DNA from: Pseudarthrobacter sp. NIBRBAC000502770
GTDB taxonomy: Bacteria > Actinomycetota > Actinomycetes > Actinomycetales > Micrococcaceae
Direction of reading: 5' to 3'
NCBI RefSeq assembly: GCF_006517815.1
Contig: NZ_CP041198.1
Span: 3,658,001 to 3,722,000, forward strand
Length of the DNA: 64,000 bases
The notes below the pieces were generated by a model. The model saw nothing but the letters and a program-made list of their open reading frames with translations. It ran no database searches and was not told where the DNA came from. How positions within the stretch are numbered: position 1 is the stretch's first letter; each line of letters opens with the position of its first letter. This document shows positions 55,952-64,000 of this stretch, in pieces. The translations under genes and the position numbers were made by a program.

Positions 55952-58102
55952 CTACTGGAAGGTGAGGACGAGCTTGGGTGCTACGGCGCTGCCGGCCTCC
56001 CTGGAATTGAGGTCCAGGCCATCACTGCTGCTCGTATCGAGCCCCAGCGAGAGCTGGCTTCCCAGGTCCCCGGCCAATCCGGCAGCCGTGAGCGGGACGC
56101 TGTAGCTGGTGTTGGTCGCGGTCGGCCCTAAGGTTCCAATAGTCGTTCCCAGCGCGGGGCGGCTGTTATAGGTCACCCCGGTCTCGGTCCAGCCGTCGTC
56201 AGCCACCAGCTTGACGTTCTGCTTGCCAGTCGAGCCGCTCCCGGCGCTGACCAGCTGCAACGTGGCGCTTTGGATCGTCTTGCCTGCGTAGGGCGTGAGG
56301 TCGAACTTCAGGTATGCAACTTCCACCGGACTGTTATCAACCCCCAGCATGGCGGACGTTCCATAGTTTGTTCCTGCAGCCCCGCTCGACGCGTAGGTGT
56401 CGGCTGTTGCGGTGAGGGTCACGGTCTGCGCCGTTCCGCCACCCCCCGAAGCCGGAGCAGTGGTGAATGTCCACGTCCTGTCCGCTGCCAAGGCGTTGCC
56501 GGCACTGTCCTTCACCCCGCCGCTGCCGCCCTTGACGGTTGCCGTGTAGACCGTCCCCGCGGCCAGGTCCGCATTCGGATTCAACGTTGCCACGTTATTC
56601 GCGCTGTCGTAGGCCACAACGGCCGGTACGGGCGTCGACGATCCCGCCTGCAGCGTGAAGGTACTTGACGTCACCGTCGAGGCGTTCATTGCTTCGGAAA
56701 AGGTGGCCGTCACGTTGGCCGCGGCCGCCACACCGGTGCTACCCGAGGCCGGAGACGTAGCCGTCACCGTTGGTGCGGTCGTATCAGCTGGAGGTGGGGT
56801 CCCACCACTCCCGCCACTGCCGTCGTAGAAATGCCAGTACCGGCTTGTGGCGTTCACGTCGGCGAGTACCAGGAGACCGCTGTTGGCCGTGCCACGTGCG
56901 GAACTGTTCAGGTTCTGCTTGGTGGACGTCACGTTGTGGACATACTGGTCGGCGTCAACGATGCGGGCCGTCTTGGTGGTAGTGAAGCTGATCTTGTTCA
57001 GCGGCGTGGACTTCTCGTAGATTGCGCCGCCCGAGCTTGTACAGACACCCGCGTTCGTCGTTCCGCTGGGTTTCGGGTACGTGGCGAAGGTCCGCAGCAT
57101 CTGCGTACTTTCGTCAATCAGGACGATCACGCGGTTGGGACATTCCGCCACCGTTGCGATCGTCGTCGCGGACCAGGCGGACGTCGAAGTATCAAGGGCC
57201 AGCAGCTGGATCAAAGGCTGGGACGCTGACGTGAAGGATGTCTTGATAGCAGCGAAAACGCGGTCAGAGGAGGCATCCAGCCACTTCAGGTTCATGTGGT
57301 CGTCGCCGCTCCGCTGCCCCTTCACCGCCGCTACAGGGGTGGTCCAGGACGAGTTCGCGTCCCCGTCAGCATGAACACTCCAGTACATGCCGTCCGTTGC
57401 GTCCCCGACCTGCCGGCTCCACATCACGCCGACCTTGTTTCCACCAAATGCGATTACAGCCGAGTTGTCGTCCACGGACACGTTACTCAACGCCGCGGGG
57501 TGCTGAAAAGGTGTCCCCCAGTTTACGCCCGCAGTGTCTGTGACGTTCAGGAAAATCCGGTTTCCCTGCTGCCACGTGGCCCACACGCGGCCCGTGGAAT
57601 CCTTGTCTATGGACAGGGTTTCGGTCTTCTGGTTATTGATCTGCGTGGACCCAAGGCTGGTGTAAGTCTTTGTGCTCGTGTTGTAGCTGTAGCGGCGCAT
57701 CGTCGTGGGGAAGTTTGGCTCGGCCGGCAGCCCGTCATTGACGAACTTAAAGCTCGCCACATACAACGTCTTTCCGTCCCATAGCACGTCGTGATGGGTG
57801 TTCGCCCGGGACTCCGTTACCACACCGGTGCTGGACCAGGCGTTGGTCGCGGGGTTGAACCGGAAAATCCTAAAGCTGGAACTTCCGGCATCCCAAAGGT
57901 TCCCCCACCAGATCCCATCGTTAAACCACAGCGAATTCGACTGCCGCTTGGTACCAGTCGGTGTCCCGGTCCCTGAATGGGACGGGCCCTCCACCCCCAC
58001 ATCACCGGTAGCAGCGGAAGCGGCCAACGGCGCCACCAGACCTCCAAGCACAAGCAGTAGCGCCGTCAGCAGTGCGGGAAGCCCCAGCCGGGGTTGACGC
58101 AT
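55952..58102 (-). CDS. Large secreted protein: propeller-like domain, Big_5 and DNRLRE domains
   Basis: 716 residues. Signal peptide MRQPRLGLPALLTALLLVLG with cleavage near ASA-ATG. An N-terminal beta-propeller-like region (about 30-400) has repeats such as GRVWATWQQGNRIFLNVTD and NKVGVMWSRQVGD. A bacterial Ig-like (Big_5/SbsA) domain follows (DTTAPTVTATSPASGSTGVA, VTATFSEAMN). The C-terminus is a DNRLRE/CBM96-type domain (TADTYASSGAAGTNYGTSAM, VEVAYLKFDLTPYAG). I chose the ATG at 58100-58102, with GAGGGG upstream. The mosaic suggests carbohydrate or surface binding; no catalytic residues are clear. Confidence 0.8.
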   Translation of the reverse strand: MRQPRLGLPALLTALLLVLGGLVAPLAASAATGDVGVEGPSHSGTGTPTGTKRQSNSLWFNDGIWWGNLWDAGSSSFRIFRFNPATNAWSSTGVVTESRANTHHDVLWDGKTLYVASFKFVNDGLPAEPNFPTTMRRYSYNTSTKTYTSLGSTQINNQKTETLSIDKDSTGRVWATWQQGNRIFLNVTDTAGVNWGTPFQHPAALSNVSVDDNSAVIAFGGNKVGVMWSRQVGDATDGMYWSVHADGDANSSWTTPVAAVKGQRSGDDHMNLKWLDASSDRVFAAIKTSFTSASQPLIQLLALDTSTSAWSATTIATVAECPNRVIVLIDESTQMLRTFATYPKPSGTTNAGVCTSSGGAIYEKSTPLNKISFTTTKTARIVDADQYVHNVTSTKQNLNSSARGTANSGLLVLADVNATSRYWHFYDGSGGSGGTPPPADTTAPTVTATSPASGSTGVAAAANVTATFSEAMNASTVTSSTFTLQAGSSTPVPAVVAYDSANNVATLNPNADLAAGTVYTATVKGGSGGVKDSAGNALAADRTWTFTTAPASGGGGTAQTVTLTATADTYASSGAAGTNYGTSAMLGVDNSPVEVAYLKFDLTPYAGKTIQSATLQLVSAGSGSTGKQNVKLVADDGWTETGVTYNSRPALGTTIGTLGPTATNTSYSVPLTAAGLAGDLGSQLSLGLDTSSSDGLDLNSREAGSAVAPKLVLTFQ

Positions 58103-58135
58103 ACGGCGCCCCTCGGGACCGGCATCTCCCCATTT

Positions 58136-58159
58136 AAAAAAGGGCCGGGAAGCCCCGGC
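58136..58159 (-). terminator. Terminator on the minus strand upstream of the secreted-protein gene
   Basis: Read on the minus strand: stem GCCGGG/CCCGGC with a four-base loop, then CC and T6. It would end transcription from the FMN reductase gene, about 200 bases after its stop, or attenuate a leader of the secreted-protein gene whose ATG is only 34 bases downstream. Confidence 0.6.
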
Positions 58160-58360
58160 ACCCCGATCATGCTCGTCCACTTTGGATATTGGATGGTCCA
58201 TCAACGTCACTCCCCGGTGTCGAAAACTCCGCCAATCCCCAGTTTGTTCAGTGTTGGCGGTGGAACCATCAATAGCAATCCCCGGACGGCCCCCTAAAAC
58301 CCGTGGCCCGGGTCCCCTAACCCCGAACCACGGGGTCCGGCACCCGGGCGGACGCGTGTG

Positions 58361-58987
58361 TCAGCGGCCCCCGGAAATGCCCGCCAGCAGCTGCTCGAAC
58401 GGCAAGGACTCCAGCGGGACTTCCTCCCGGCCCGGCTGCGGACCGTCAAGCAGGCGCGTGAACTCGCCGGCTGCACGTTCGATGCGGTCCGCGAGGGATC
58501 CCCCACCCTCCTCTGCGGTTCCCCAGTCCTGCGGTCCTGCGAAGACTCCGGTGGCTGCCATACGCGTCCGGAGGTAGCTGAACAGTGGCCGCATTGCGTA
58601 ATCCAGGACCATTTGGTGCCGGTCCGTTCCGCCGGTGGCGCCCAACAGGACGGCCTTTCCGTCGAGTGACTTGGGATCAAGGACGTCGATAAAGGACTTG
58701 AAAAGGCCGCTGTAGGAGGCACTGAACACGGGAGTGACCGCAATGATCCCGTCGGACGCCTTCACACCCTCGATGACGTCCGCCAGGCGGGGCGCGGCGT
58801 AGCCGGTAACGAAGTTGTTGGCGATGTCCACGGCCAGGTCGCGGAGCTCGACGACGTCCACGGCCACCTCATAACCGGCTGCTTCCAGCTGTCGCGTGGC
58901 GGCGACCGAAAGCTGGTCAGCCAGCAGCCGACTCGACGAAGGTACGCCAAGCCCTGCGGAGAGGACGGTGATGCGGCGGGTTTCCAT
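58361..58987 (-). CDS. NADPH-dependent FMN reductase family protein
   Basis: 208 residues, flavodoxin-like fold. ITVLSAGLGVPSSSRLLADQ is the phosphate-binding start, and GIIAVTPVFSASYSGLFKSF the typical flavin loop. It reduces FMN for monooxygenases or acts as a quinone/azo reductase (family knowledge). The ATG at 58985-58987 has AGGAG seven to eight bases upstream. The palindrome-rich ATGCGTATGCAT at about 59026-59037 may be its regulator site. Confidence 0.85.
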   Translation of the reverse strand: METRRITVLSAGLGVPSSSRLLADQLSVAATRQLEAAGYEVAVDVVELRDLAVDIANNFVTGYAAPRLADVIEGVKASDGIIAVTPVFSASYSGLFKSFIDVLDPKSLDGKAVLLGATGGTDRHQMVLDYAMRPLFSYLRTRMAATGVFAGPQDWGTAEEGGGSLADRIERAAGEFTRLLDGPQPGREEVPLESLPFEQLLAGISGGR

Positions 58988-59095
58988 GGCATTCTCCTGG
59001 TGTTTGTTCAGTTCATCATACATGCGTATGCATCTATACCTTTGAACTGTTGCGCGCAGCGGAGTATTCCCGGGCGAGCCTTGCCGGGCGCCGGA

Positions 59096-59944
59096 TCAGA
59101 GCAGGACGGTGCCCCGGATACAGGTAGTGGACTCGCCGCCGACCCAGACGTCTCCGTCCTCCGTACTCACGTGGATGCGCCCGTCCCGTCCCAGGACGGT
59201 CCCCTGCGAGGCCACATACTGCTCCGGCGCCCTGCCGCTTCCCACCAGCCACTGGGCGGCACCGGCGTTAAAGCTGCCGGTGACGGGATCCTCTACCGTT
59301 CCAGCACCCGGCAGGAACGTGCGGACTTCAAAGTCGGTTCCGGCTCCGGGATGGTATGGCCCTATGACGCCGATCTTCAGGTCGCCCATGGCAGCCTGGT
59401 CCGGTTCCAGGGCCAGCACCTGCTCTGCGGATTCCAGCAGGACGCCAATCCATTCCGGGCCGTTCACCAGCCAGCACGCGTCAACGATGTCCCCGGCAGA
59501 CACCCGCAGGGCGGCGGCCAGTTGCCGGCGGACCGGGTCCTCCACAGGGCCGAAACGTGTCAGGGGCGGCGCTGCGAAAGCCAGCCTGCCGCCGTCGAGC
59601 TTTATCCGGACCAGCCCCGCGGCGCATTCCTGCACCACGTGGCCGCCGGACTTCGGCACCCCTCCGCTCTCCAGCCAGGAATGCGCAGAGCCCAGCGTCG
59701 GATGGCCTGCAAAGGGAAACTCCTCGGCCCCGGTGAAGATCCGGACCCTGTAGTCCGCCCGCGGATCCCGGGGAGGCAAGAGGAAGGTGGTTTCCGAGAG
59801 GTTGGTCCAGTTGGCGAAGTGCTGCATGGTTGCCGCGTCCAGGCCCTGGGCATCAAGCACGACGGCGAGCGGGTTGCCGCGGTAGGCCTGGCCGGCGAAG
59901 ACATCCACCTGGTGAAATGGGCGATGGCGGGGGTTCGGGTTCAC
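59096..59944 (-). CDS. PhzF-family isomerase-like protein
   Basis: 282 residues, two diaminopimelate-epimerase-like domains. GQAYRGNPLAVVLDAQGL, then catalytic-type Glu51 in NLSETTFLL, FPFAGHPTLGSAH and EDPVTGSFNAG. Most family members are of unknown substrate. The GTG start at 59942-59944 has only a weak ribosome site. No phenazine genes are nearby. Confidence 0.87.
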   Translation of the reverse strand: MNPNPRHRPFHQVDVFAGQAYRGNPLAVVLDAQGLDAATMQHFANWTNLSETTFLLPPRDPRADYRVRIFTGAEEFPFAGHPTLGSAHSWLESGGVPKSGGHVVQECAAGLVRIKLDGGRLAFAAPPLTRFGPVEDPVRRQLAAALRVSAGDIVDACWLVNGPEWIGVLLESAEQVLALEPDQAAMGDLKIGVIGPYHPGAGTDFEVRTFLPGAGTVEDPVTGSFNAGAAQWLVGSGRAPEQYVASQGTVLGRDGRIHVSTEDGDVWVGGESTTCIRGTVLL

Positions 59945-59970
59945 CGGAGCAGGCTACCACCGGAAAACGA

Positions 59971-60007
59971 AAGACCCCCGCTGCCGGAGTCCGGCAGCGG
60001 GGGTCTT
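59971..60007. terminator. Terminator of the rpsF-ssb-rpsR-rplI operon
   Basis: A nearly perfect palindrome, 18-base arms AAGACCCCCGCTGCCGGA and complement around a single G, followed on the minus strand by TCGTTTTCC. It lies 18 bases after rplI. Confidence 0.85.
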
Positions 60008-60024
60008 GGCGTGAGGCGGGGAAA

Positions 60025-60477
60025 TTACTTTCCTGCCACCACGTCCAGTTCGATCACAGCGGCAACGTCAGCGTGGAGGCGGACGTTGGCCTGGTAGGTG
60101 CCAACCGACTTGATGTGGGCGGGCAGTTCAACCTTGCGCTTGTCGATCTTGCCAAGGCCTGCGGCCTCAACAGCGTCAGCAACGTCGCCCTGCTTGACGG
60201 TGCCGAACAGGCGGCCGGACTCGCCGGCCTTGACGACCAGCTTGACCGGCTTGGCGGACAGTGCAGCGGCCTGCTTCTGAGCATCTTCCAGGGAAGCGTG
60301 CTCGCGGGCGGCACGGGCAGCCTTGATGGACTCAACCTGCTTCTCGCCACCCTTCGACCAGGTCAGGGCGAAGTTGCGGGGCAGCAGGTAGTTACGTGCG
60401 TAACCGTCCTTGACCTCGACAACATCGCCAGCAGCACCGAGACCGGTGACCTCGTGGGTCAGAATGAGCTTTGCCAT
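60025..60477 (-). CDS. rplI: 50S ribosomal protein L9
   Basis: 150 residues, the standard length. The N-terminal L9 domain [34 protein letters not shown] is the family signature, followed by the long helix and C-terminal domain ([17 protein letters not shown]). The last gene of the rpsF operon; binds 23S rRNA. Confidence 0.98.
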   Translation of the reverse strand: MAKLILTHEVTGLGAAGDVVEVKDGYARNYLLPRNFALTWSKGGEKQVESIKAARAAREHASLEDAQKQAAALSAKPVKLVVKAGESGRLFGTVKQGDVADAVEAAGLGKIDKRKVELPAHIKSVGTYQANVRLHADVAAVIELDVVAGK

Positions 60478-60494
60478 GTTAGTTAATCCCTTCC

Positions 60495-60734
60495 TTAGCC
60501 GCGGCCAGCGCCGGAGTAAGGCAGCAGAGCAACTTCGCGGGCGTTCTTGATTGCCTGGGCGATCTTGCGCTGTTCCTGCACCGTGACGCCAGTAACGCGA
60601 CGGGCGCGGATCTTGCCGCGGTCGGAGATGAACTTGCGCAGCAATGCTACGTCCTTGTAGTCGATGACAGTGATGTCAGCGGCCTTCAAGGGGTTGGACT
60701 TTGGTTTGGGCTTACGGAGTTCAGCCTTAGCCAT
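60495..60734 (-). CDS. rpsR: 30S ribosomal protein S18
   Basis: 79 residues: [39 protein letters not shown]. It lacks cysteines, so it is the zinc-free (C-minus) form. AGGAG precedes the ATG. It pairs with S6 on the ribosome and, in many bacteria, on its own mRNA leader. Confidence 0.97.
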   Translation of the reverse strand: MAKAELRKPKPKSNPLKAADITVIDYKDVALLRKFISDRGKIRARRVTGVTVQEQRKIAQAIKNAREVALLPYSGAGRG

Positions 60735-60757
60735 CGTGGAGCTCCTATTCTATGGAG

Positions 60758-60824
60758 CCCGTGGATATTGATCCACGGGATGGTGGTGGTCCGACGGCGG
60801 CAGTGCCCGGGTGCATCTTGCACC
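60758..60824 (-). promoter_or_regulatory. Two hairpins in the ssb-rpsR gap
   Basis: CCCGTGGAT/ATCCACGGG (9 bp, loop of four, 60758-60779) and GGTGCA/TGCACC (6 bp, loop of three, 60810-60824). There is no T-run, so RNA processing or attenuation within the ribosomal operon is likelier than full termination. Confidence 0.45.
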
Positions 60825-60858
60825 TTGGCAGCCCCAGCGCCGGGCCGTTGTTTAGGTT

Positions 60859-61434
60859 TTAGAAGGGAGGTTCGGAATCGGGGCCGTTGCCCCAGCCGCC
60901 TGCATTGGACACACCGGGCGTAGCCCAGGGATCGTCCTGTGCAGCCTGCTGGTTGCCGCCGCCCCAGCCTCCACCGGAGTTGCCGCCCTGGTTTCCACCA
61001 GAGTTGCCGCCTCCGAAGCCACCGCCGCTGTTGCCGCCACCAAAGCCGCCGCCACCCTGTCCGCCGGAGCGCTGGGTACGGTTGACCTTGGCATTGGCGT
61101 AGCGCAGGCTGGGGCCGATTTCGTCGACCTCAAGCTCGATAACGGTGCGCTTTTCGCCTTCTTTTGTTTCGTAGGAGCGGCTCTTCAGGCGGCCGGTAAC
61201 GATGACGCGCATGCCCTTGGTCAGGGACTCGGCGACGTTCTCGGCTGCTTCACGCCAAACAGCGGCGCGGAGGAACAGGGTCTCCCCGTCCTTCCACTCG
61301 TTGGACTGGCGATCAAAGGTGCGGGGGGTGGAAGCGATGGTGAAGTTCGCTACTGCCGAACCTGACGGTGTGAACCGCAATTCCGGGTCATTGGTGAGAT
61401 TACCGATGACCGTAATGGTGGTCTCGCCTGCCAT
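60859..61434 (-). CDS. ssb: Single-stranded DNA-binding protein
   Basis: 191 residues: an N-terminal OB-fold ([40 protein letters not shown]), a Gly/Asn/Gln-rich linker, and the acidic C-terminal tip DSEPPF (DxxPF-type) that binds partner proteins. Operon position between rpsF and rpsR is the normal bacterial order. Confidence 0.97.
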   Translation of the reverse strand: MAGETTITVIGNLTNDPELRFTPSGSAVANFTIASTPRTFDRQSNEWKDGETLFLRAAVWREAAENVAESLTKGMRVIVTGRLKSRSYETKEGEKRTVIELEVDEIGPSLRYANAKVNRTQRSGGQGGGGFGGGNSGGGFGGGNSGGNQGGNSGGGWGGGNQQAAQDDPWATPGVSNAGGWGNGPDSEPPF

Positions 61435-61507
61435 CTACTGCCTCCTTGTTCGATCCTGGGTGAAGAGTGCGTTTCCTGCGGGGTAAAGAATGAAGAGTGG
61501 CGCTGAA

Positions 61508-61813
61508 TTACTCAGCAACAACCTTCTGCTCTTCGGGGCGGGTGATCTTGGTGCGCATGATGGTCTCGTTAAGAGACAGCTGGCGGTCAAGTTCCTTGGC
61601 GGTCTCCGGCTTTGCGGTGAAGTTCACCACGGCGTAGATACCTTCGGACTTCTTCTTGATGTCGTAAGCCAGGCGACGACGGCCCCAGATGTCAACCTTC
61701 TCGATGGTTCCACCATCGTTGGTGATGACGTTCAGGAACTTCTGAAGCGACGGCTCAACGGTACGCTCTTCGACCTCGGGGTCGATGATTACCATCAATT
61801 CGTAAGGACGCAT
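61508..61813 (-). CDS. rpsF: 30S ribosomal protein S6
   Basis: 101 residues: [20 protein letters not shown], then [21 protein letters not shown]. The ATG at 61811-61813 has AGGAGGT 11 bases upstream and is preferred over the in-frame codon four residues earlier. First gene of the operon; its leader has a conserved-looking regulatory fold. Confidence 0.97.
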   Translation of the reverse strand: MRPYELMVIIDPEVEERTVEPSLQKFLNVITNDGGTIEKVDIWGRRRLAYDIKKKSEGIYAVVNFTAKPETAKELDRQLSLNETIMRTKITRPEEQKVVAE

Positions 61814-61816
61814 ATG

Positions 61817-61871
61817 TGAACCCACCTCCTTTGGGCTAAGCGGTTACGGCATTTCCGTAACAGGAGGTTCA
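61817..61871 (-). promoter_or_regulatory. rpsF leader: structured RNA that can sequester the ribosome site
   Basis: On the minus strand: outer helix ACCTCCT with AGGAGGT (or UGAACC with GGUUCA), and an inner hairpin GTTACGG-AAATG-CCGTAAC, followed by a 3' internal loop starting with CCG/CGC. The AGGAGGT strand is the rpsF ribosome site. This matches the described S6:S18-binding mRNA motif (hairpin plus unpaired CCG). Confidence 0.7.
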
Positions 61872-62093
61872 TTTGCGATTCCGCGCGATGCCCGGCCACC
61901 GGAACGGAGGCAGGACGCAGCACAGACTTCAATATCCTAGTGCATTTGGACCCGATAGGCGATTCACGCTTGACCCAAGGCTAGCCCGCATGGATGCGGG
62001 ACGGGGCCGGGCATGGCGGCTATGTGGAAAACGGGGGGCCAGGCGGAAGCAACTCCATAGGCACCGTACAAGCGGGGCCCTATCATCTGACGT

Positions 62094-62882
62094 ATGCATC
62101 GACAGTTGATCGCCAGCTGCGTGGCGGCAATGTTCTTGTCCGGCTGTTCCTCCCCTCCTGCGCAGCCGGCAGCCAACGGGGCGGACCAGGGCTCCGATCC
62201 GGTAGCGGTTACACCGGTGGCGGACTCGGCCGCCGCGATGCTGCACTGGGGTGCACCGATTGCCGGTGACGAATTTAACTACACCGGCGAACCAGACGCT
62301 TTGAAATGGTCGGTCTACGACAGTTCCGGCCATGCGGGCAATGGCGTCCGCAGCCCCGGGCAGGTGACCGTTGATGGTTCCCAAATGGTGATCACCGGAA
62401 CACCTGATGGCATTTCCGCCGGCATGAGTGCCAAGTTTGGCCGGCAGAAGTACGGCCGCTGGGAAGTCCGGGCTGCCGGTTCAGGTGACGATGCCTACCA
62501 CATGGTGGCGATCCTGTGGCCGGACAGTGGGAACTGGCCGTGTGACGGCGAAGTCGACTACATGGAGACCACGGGCAACTGGGGATTGATCAATTTCTTC
62601 CACCACTATGGGTGCTCGAACTCGAAGACGTCCGGATCAAAGGCCCTGGACCTGACCCAGTTCCACAACTATGCCGTCGACTGGACTCCCGACGCCATCG
62701 TGGGCTACGTCGACGGCGTGAAGTGGTTTGAAGACCGCGATCCCGCGCACCAGCCCCCAGGTTCGATGCACCAGACACTTCAACTGGACTGGTTCCCTGA
62801 CAACGTCACCGCCGATGGCCCTGGTGAGCTGCGGGTCGACTGGGTCCGCGTCTACCCGGCGGAAGGCAGTCCCCGCCTCTAG
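62094..62882 (+). CDS. Glycoside hydrolase family 16 lipoprotein
   Basis: 262 residues. Lipobox AMFLSGC (Cys18) gives a membrane-anchored exported protein. The GH16 catalytic motif is E153-V-D155-Y-M-E158 in CDGEVDYMETTG, with KFGRQKYGRWEVRAA upstream and FHNYAVDWTPD downstream. It hydrolyses beta-glucans or galactans (laminarinase/kappa-carrageenase-like group); the exact polymer is not clear. No ribosome site is seen before the ATG. Confidence 0.85.
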   Translation: MHRQLIASCVAAMFLSGCSSPPAQPAANGADQGSDPVAVTPVADSAAAMLHWGAPIAGDEFNYTGEPDALKWSVYDSSGHAGNGVRSPGQVTVDGSQMVITGTPDGISAGMSAKFGRQKYGRWEVRAAGSGDDAYHMVAILWPDSGNWPCDGEVDYMETTGNWGLINFFHHYGCSNSKTSGSKALDLTQFHNYAVDWTPDAIVGYVDGVKWFEDRDPAHQPPGSMHQTLQLDWFPDNVTADGPGELRVDWVRVYPAEGSPRL

Positions 62883-63201
62883 GAGCCCCCGGATGCGTGC
62901 GCGTCACTGGAATAGGTACCCCCTATACCCAGTACTCCGCTGACCCCAACCCCTAACGTACCTAACACGGCCCTGGGCGCTGTCCCGCCACCCCTATTGC
63001 CCACGTACGCGCGGATTTCCCCACGTAGGGCCCGGTACAAAAGCGAGTACCTACTACCGGTGTTTACCTAGCGGACCTACCCTACGCTCGATTCTGCCGG
63101 CGGAGTCGCACGCCGGGGTTTTCGATTCCGCATAGGGGCACTGGCGGGCTTGAACCCAGGTACGGAAACCACGGCTGACACCAATCAGACAGGGGAGGAC
63201 C
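62883..63201. other. 319-base intergenic region with TACC-rich regulatory sequence
   Basis: No gene is seen. It holds many TACC-starting heptamers (GGTACCCCCTATACCC at 62915, GAGTACCTACTACCGGTG at 63045, TTTACCTAGC, GACCTACCC), of the kind bound by NarL/LuxR-type response regulators, and a strong AGGGGAGG ribosome site for the next gene. Confidence 0.5.
63045..63088 (+). promoter_or_regulatory. Promoter with shared activator-like motif upstream of the kinase-like gene
   Basis: GAGTACCTACTACCGGTG (63045-63062) and TACGCT (63083-63088), the same 38-base offset and 14/18 identity as upstream of the Gly/Asn-rich surface protein. A related but shifted element is at 62914-62959. Confidence 0.5.
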
Positions 63202-64000
63202 ATGAGCAACAGGCGAGCGAAGGCACTGCACTTCGACATTCATGGCCGCGTCACGATCAACGTGGACGCGACTGCACCGGCGGCGAAGCAGCTTCAGAGC
63301 ATGCTGGCATGTTTCGCCTCGGATACGGAACGGCAGGCCGAGATCGTCGTTGACGACCAACCAGAGCCGATGCCGGATGCCGGCCATGTTGAGCACGAAC
63401 TGGCATACACAGACAACAGCGTGCAGTTCCAGGCCGACCGGGTGCAGGTGGTCAGGGACGCAGACCATTGGCGGATCCACGGGCCCGGCGAACTCCTGAC
63501 CACGGTTGTACCCGTCCTGGACGCCGCCATGGTCGCCCGCGGAGCTGCAATGATCCACGCAGCAACCATGGCGTACCGTGGCCACGCGATCGCACTTCCC
63601 GCGGCGGGAGGTACCGGCAAGACGAGTACCGCCGCAAAACTGATGCGGCGCGAGGGATGGTCGTTCATGGGAGACGACTGGGCGTTCCTTGCAGAGGACG
63701 CCACGCTGCTCGGCTACGCGAAGCCGATGTTCATCAAGCCACACCACCGGGCCATCTACCCGCACCTGTTCGAGGGCGCACGGAAACCCCTCGTTCCTTC
63801 GAGGTTCTCCGAACCTGTGGGCCGGCTGACAACGCTGGTGCACCCCTTCGTAATCCGCTATCCGCGGCTGGCAGACTTCTCCCGGCGCTGGTCGCCGGAG
63901 CACCGCATGGTTACCCCGGAGGCTGCATTCCCGGGGCGGGAAGTAACCACCAAGGCTCCACTCGCAGCCTCGATCTACATCGAACGCTATGACGGCGCAC
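63202..64000 (+). CDS. HPr-kinase-like P-loop protein (partial, runs off right edge)
   Basis: 266 residues are visible with no stop. Walker A is GGTGKTS (136-142), preceded by AALP; GDDW (157-160) supplies the acidic metal-site pair. Region 109-125 (MVARGAAMIHAATMAYRGHA) resembles the HPr kinase/PEPCK-like proteins found in peptide-modification and polysaccharide clusters. AGGGGAGG is four bases before the ATG. The rest of its gene and cluster lie outside, so the role is open. Confidence 0.75.
   Translation, partial: MSNRRAKALHFDIHGRVTINVDATAPAAKQLQSMLACFASDTERQAEIVVDDQPEPMPDAGHVEHELAYTDNSVQFQADRVQVVRDADHWRIHGPGELLTTVVPVLDAAMVARGAAMIHAATMAYRGHAIALPAAGGTGKTSTAAKLMRREGWSFMGDDWAFLAEDATLLGYAKPMFIKPHHRAIYPHLFEGARKPLVPSRFSEPVGRLTTLVHPFVIRYPRLADFSRRWSPEHRMVTPEAAFPGREVTTKAPLAASIYIERYDGA

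Noticed and set aside
59096..59944. A phenazine biosynthesis locus, suggested by the PhzF protein
   Set aside because: PhzF-like proteins are widespread with other roles, and no other phz gene is nearby.

Overview
The window is GC-rich chromosomal DNA from a high-GC Gram-positive bacterium. The best fit is Micrococcaceae (Arthrobacter or Pseudarthrobacter type), judged from codon use, many GTG starts, the rpsF-ssb-rpsR-rplI block, a CsoR copper locus and a class F-like sortase. I see no rRNA, tRNA, CRISPR array or insertion sequence. Genes are tightly packed, often with ATGA, GTGA or TGATG stop/start overlaps.

Bases 1-33511 form a large aromatic-catabolism island. It opens with the end of a proton-translocating transhydrogenase operon (pntAA-pntAB-pntB). 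Next comes a GntR/FCD regulator divergent from ligJ (4-oxalomesaconate hydratase, carrying a 1-base frameshift) and ligK (CHA aldolase). A long leftward operon follows, read from about 15.5 kb to 5.2 kb: shikimate/quinate dehydrogenase, fused 3-dehydroshikimate dehydratase (qsuB type), pcaH-G-B-D-C-F-I-J and an IclR regulator. It carries the complete route from quinate/shikimate and protocatechuate through beta-ketoadipate to succinyl-CoA and acetyl-CoA. A second IclR gene and an MHS-family transporter flank it. After a DNA ligase, an AEC transporter and an aminotransferase, a second island (22.0-33.5 kb) holds three LigM-type tetrahydrofolate-dependent O-demethylases, an oxidoreductase, galD, a VOC-type extradiol dioxygenase, a frameshifted aldehyde dehydrogenase, metF, purU and a PadR regulator. 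Together these look like a syringate/vanillate module: LigM moves the methoxyl methyl to THF, MetF and PurU clear the C1 unit, and ring cleavage feeds GalD, LigJ and LigK. A five-gene branched-chain-type ABC transporter (livKMHFG) follows and may import the aromatic substrate.

Bases 38.4-46.5 kb hold a MoaD-like protein with a BNR/propeller protein, a Gly/Asn-repeat surface protein next to a sortase, a universal stress protein, a candidate small RNA, and a copper module (csoR-copZ-copA) with two palindromic operators. Bases 46.7-52.9 kb are mixed housekeeping: an orphan WXG100 protein, EamA and MATE transporters, an ABATE/CGNR regulator, DoxX and a double-hotdog thioesterase.

Bases 52.9-61.9 kb contain dnaB, an unusual gene-free tract rich in DnaA-box-like nonamers, an L7/L12-like membrane protein, a secreted propeller/DNRLRE protein, an FMN reductase, a PhzF protein, and rplI-rpsR-ssb-rpsF. 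The rpsF leader can fold to bury its own Shine-Dalgarno sequence. The right edge has a GH16 lipoprotein and the start of an HPr-kinase-like P-loop protein. The promoter region of the latter closely matches that of the Gly/Asn-rich surface protein.
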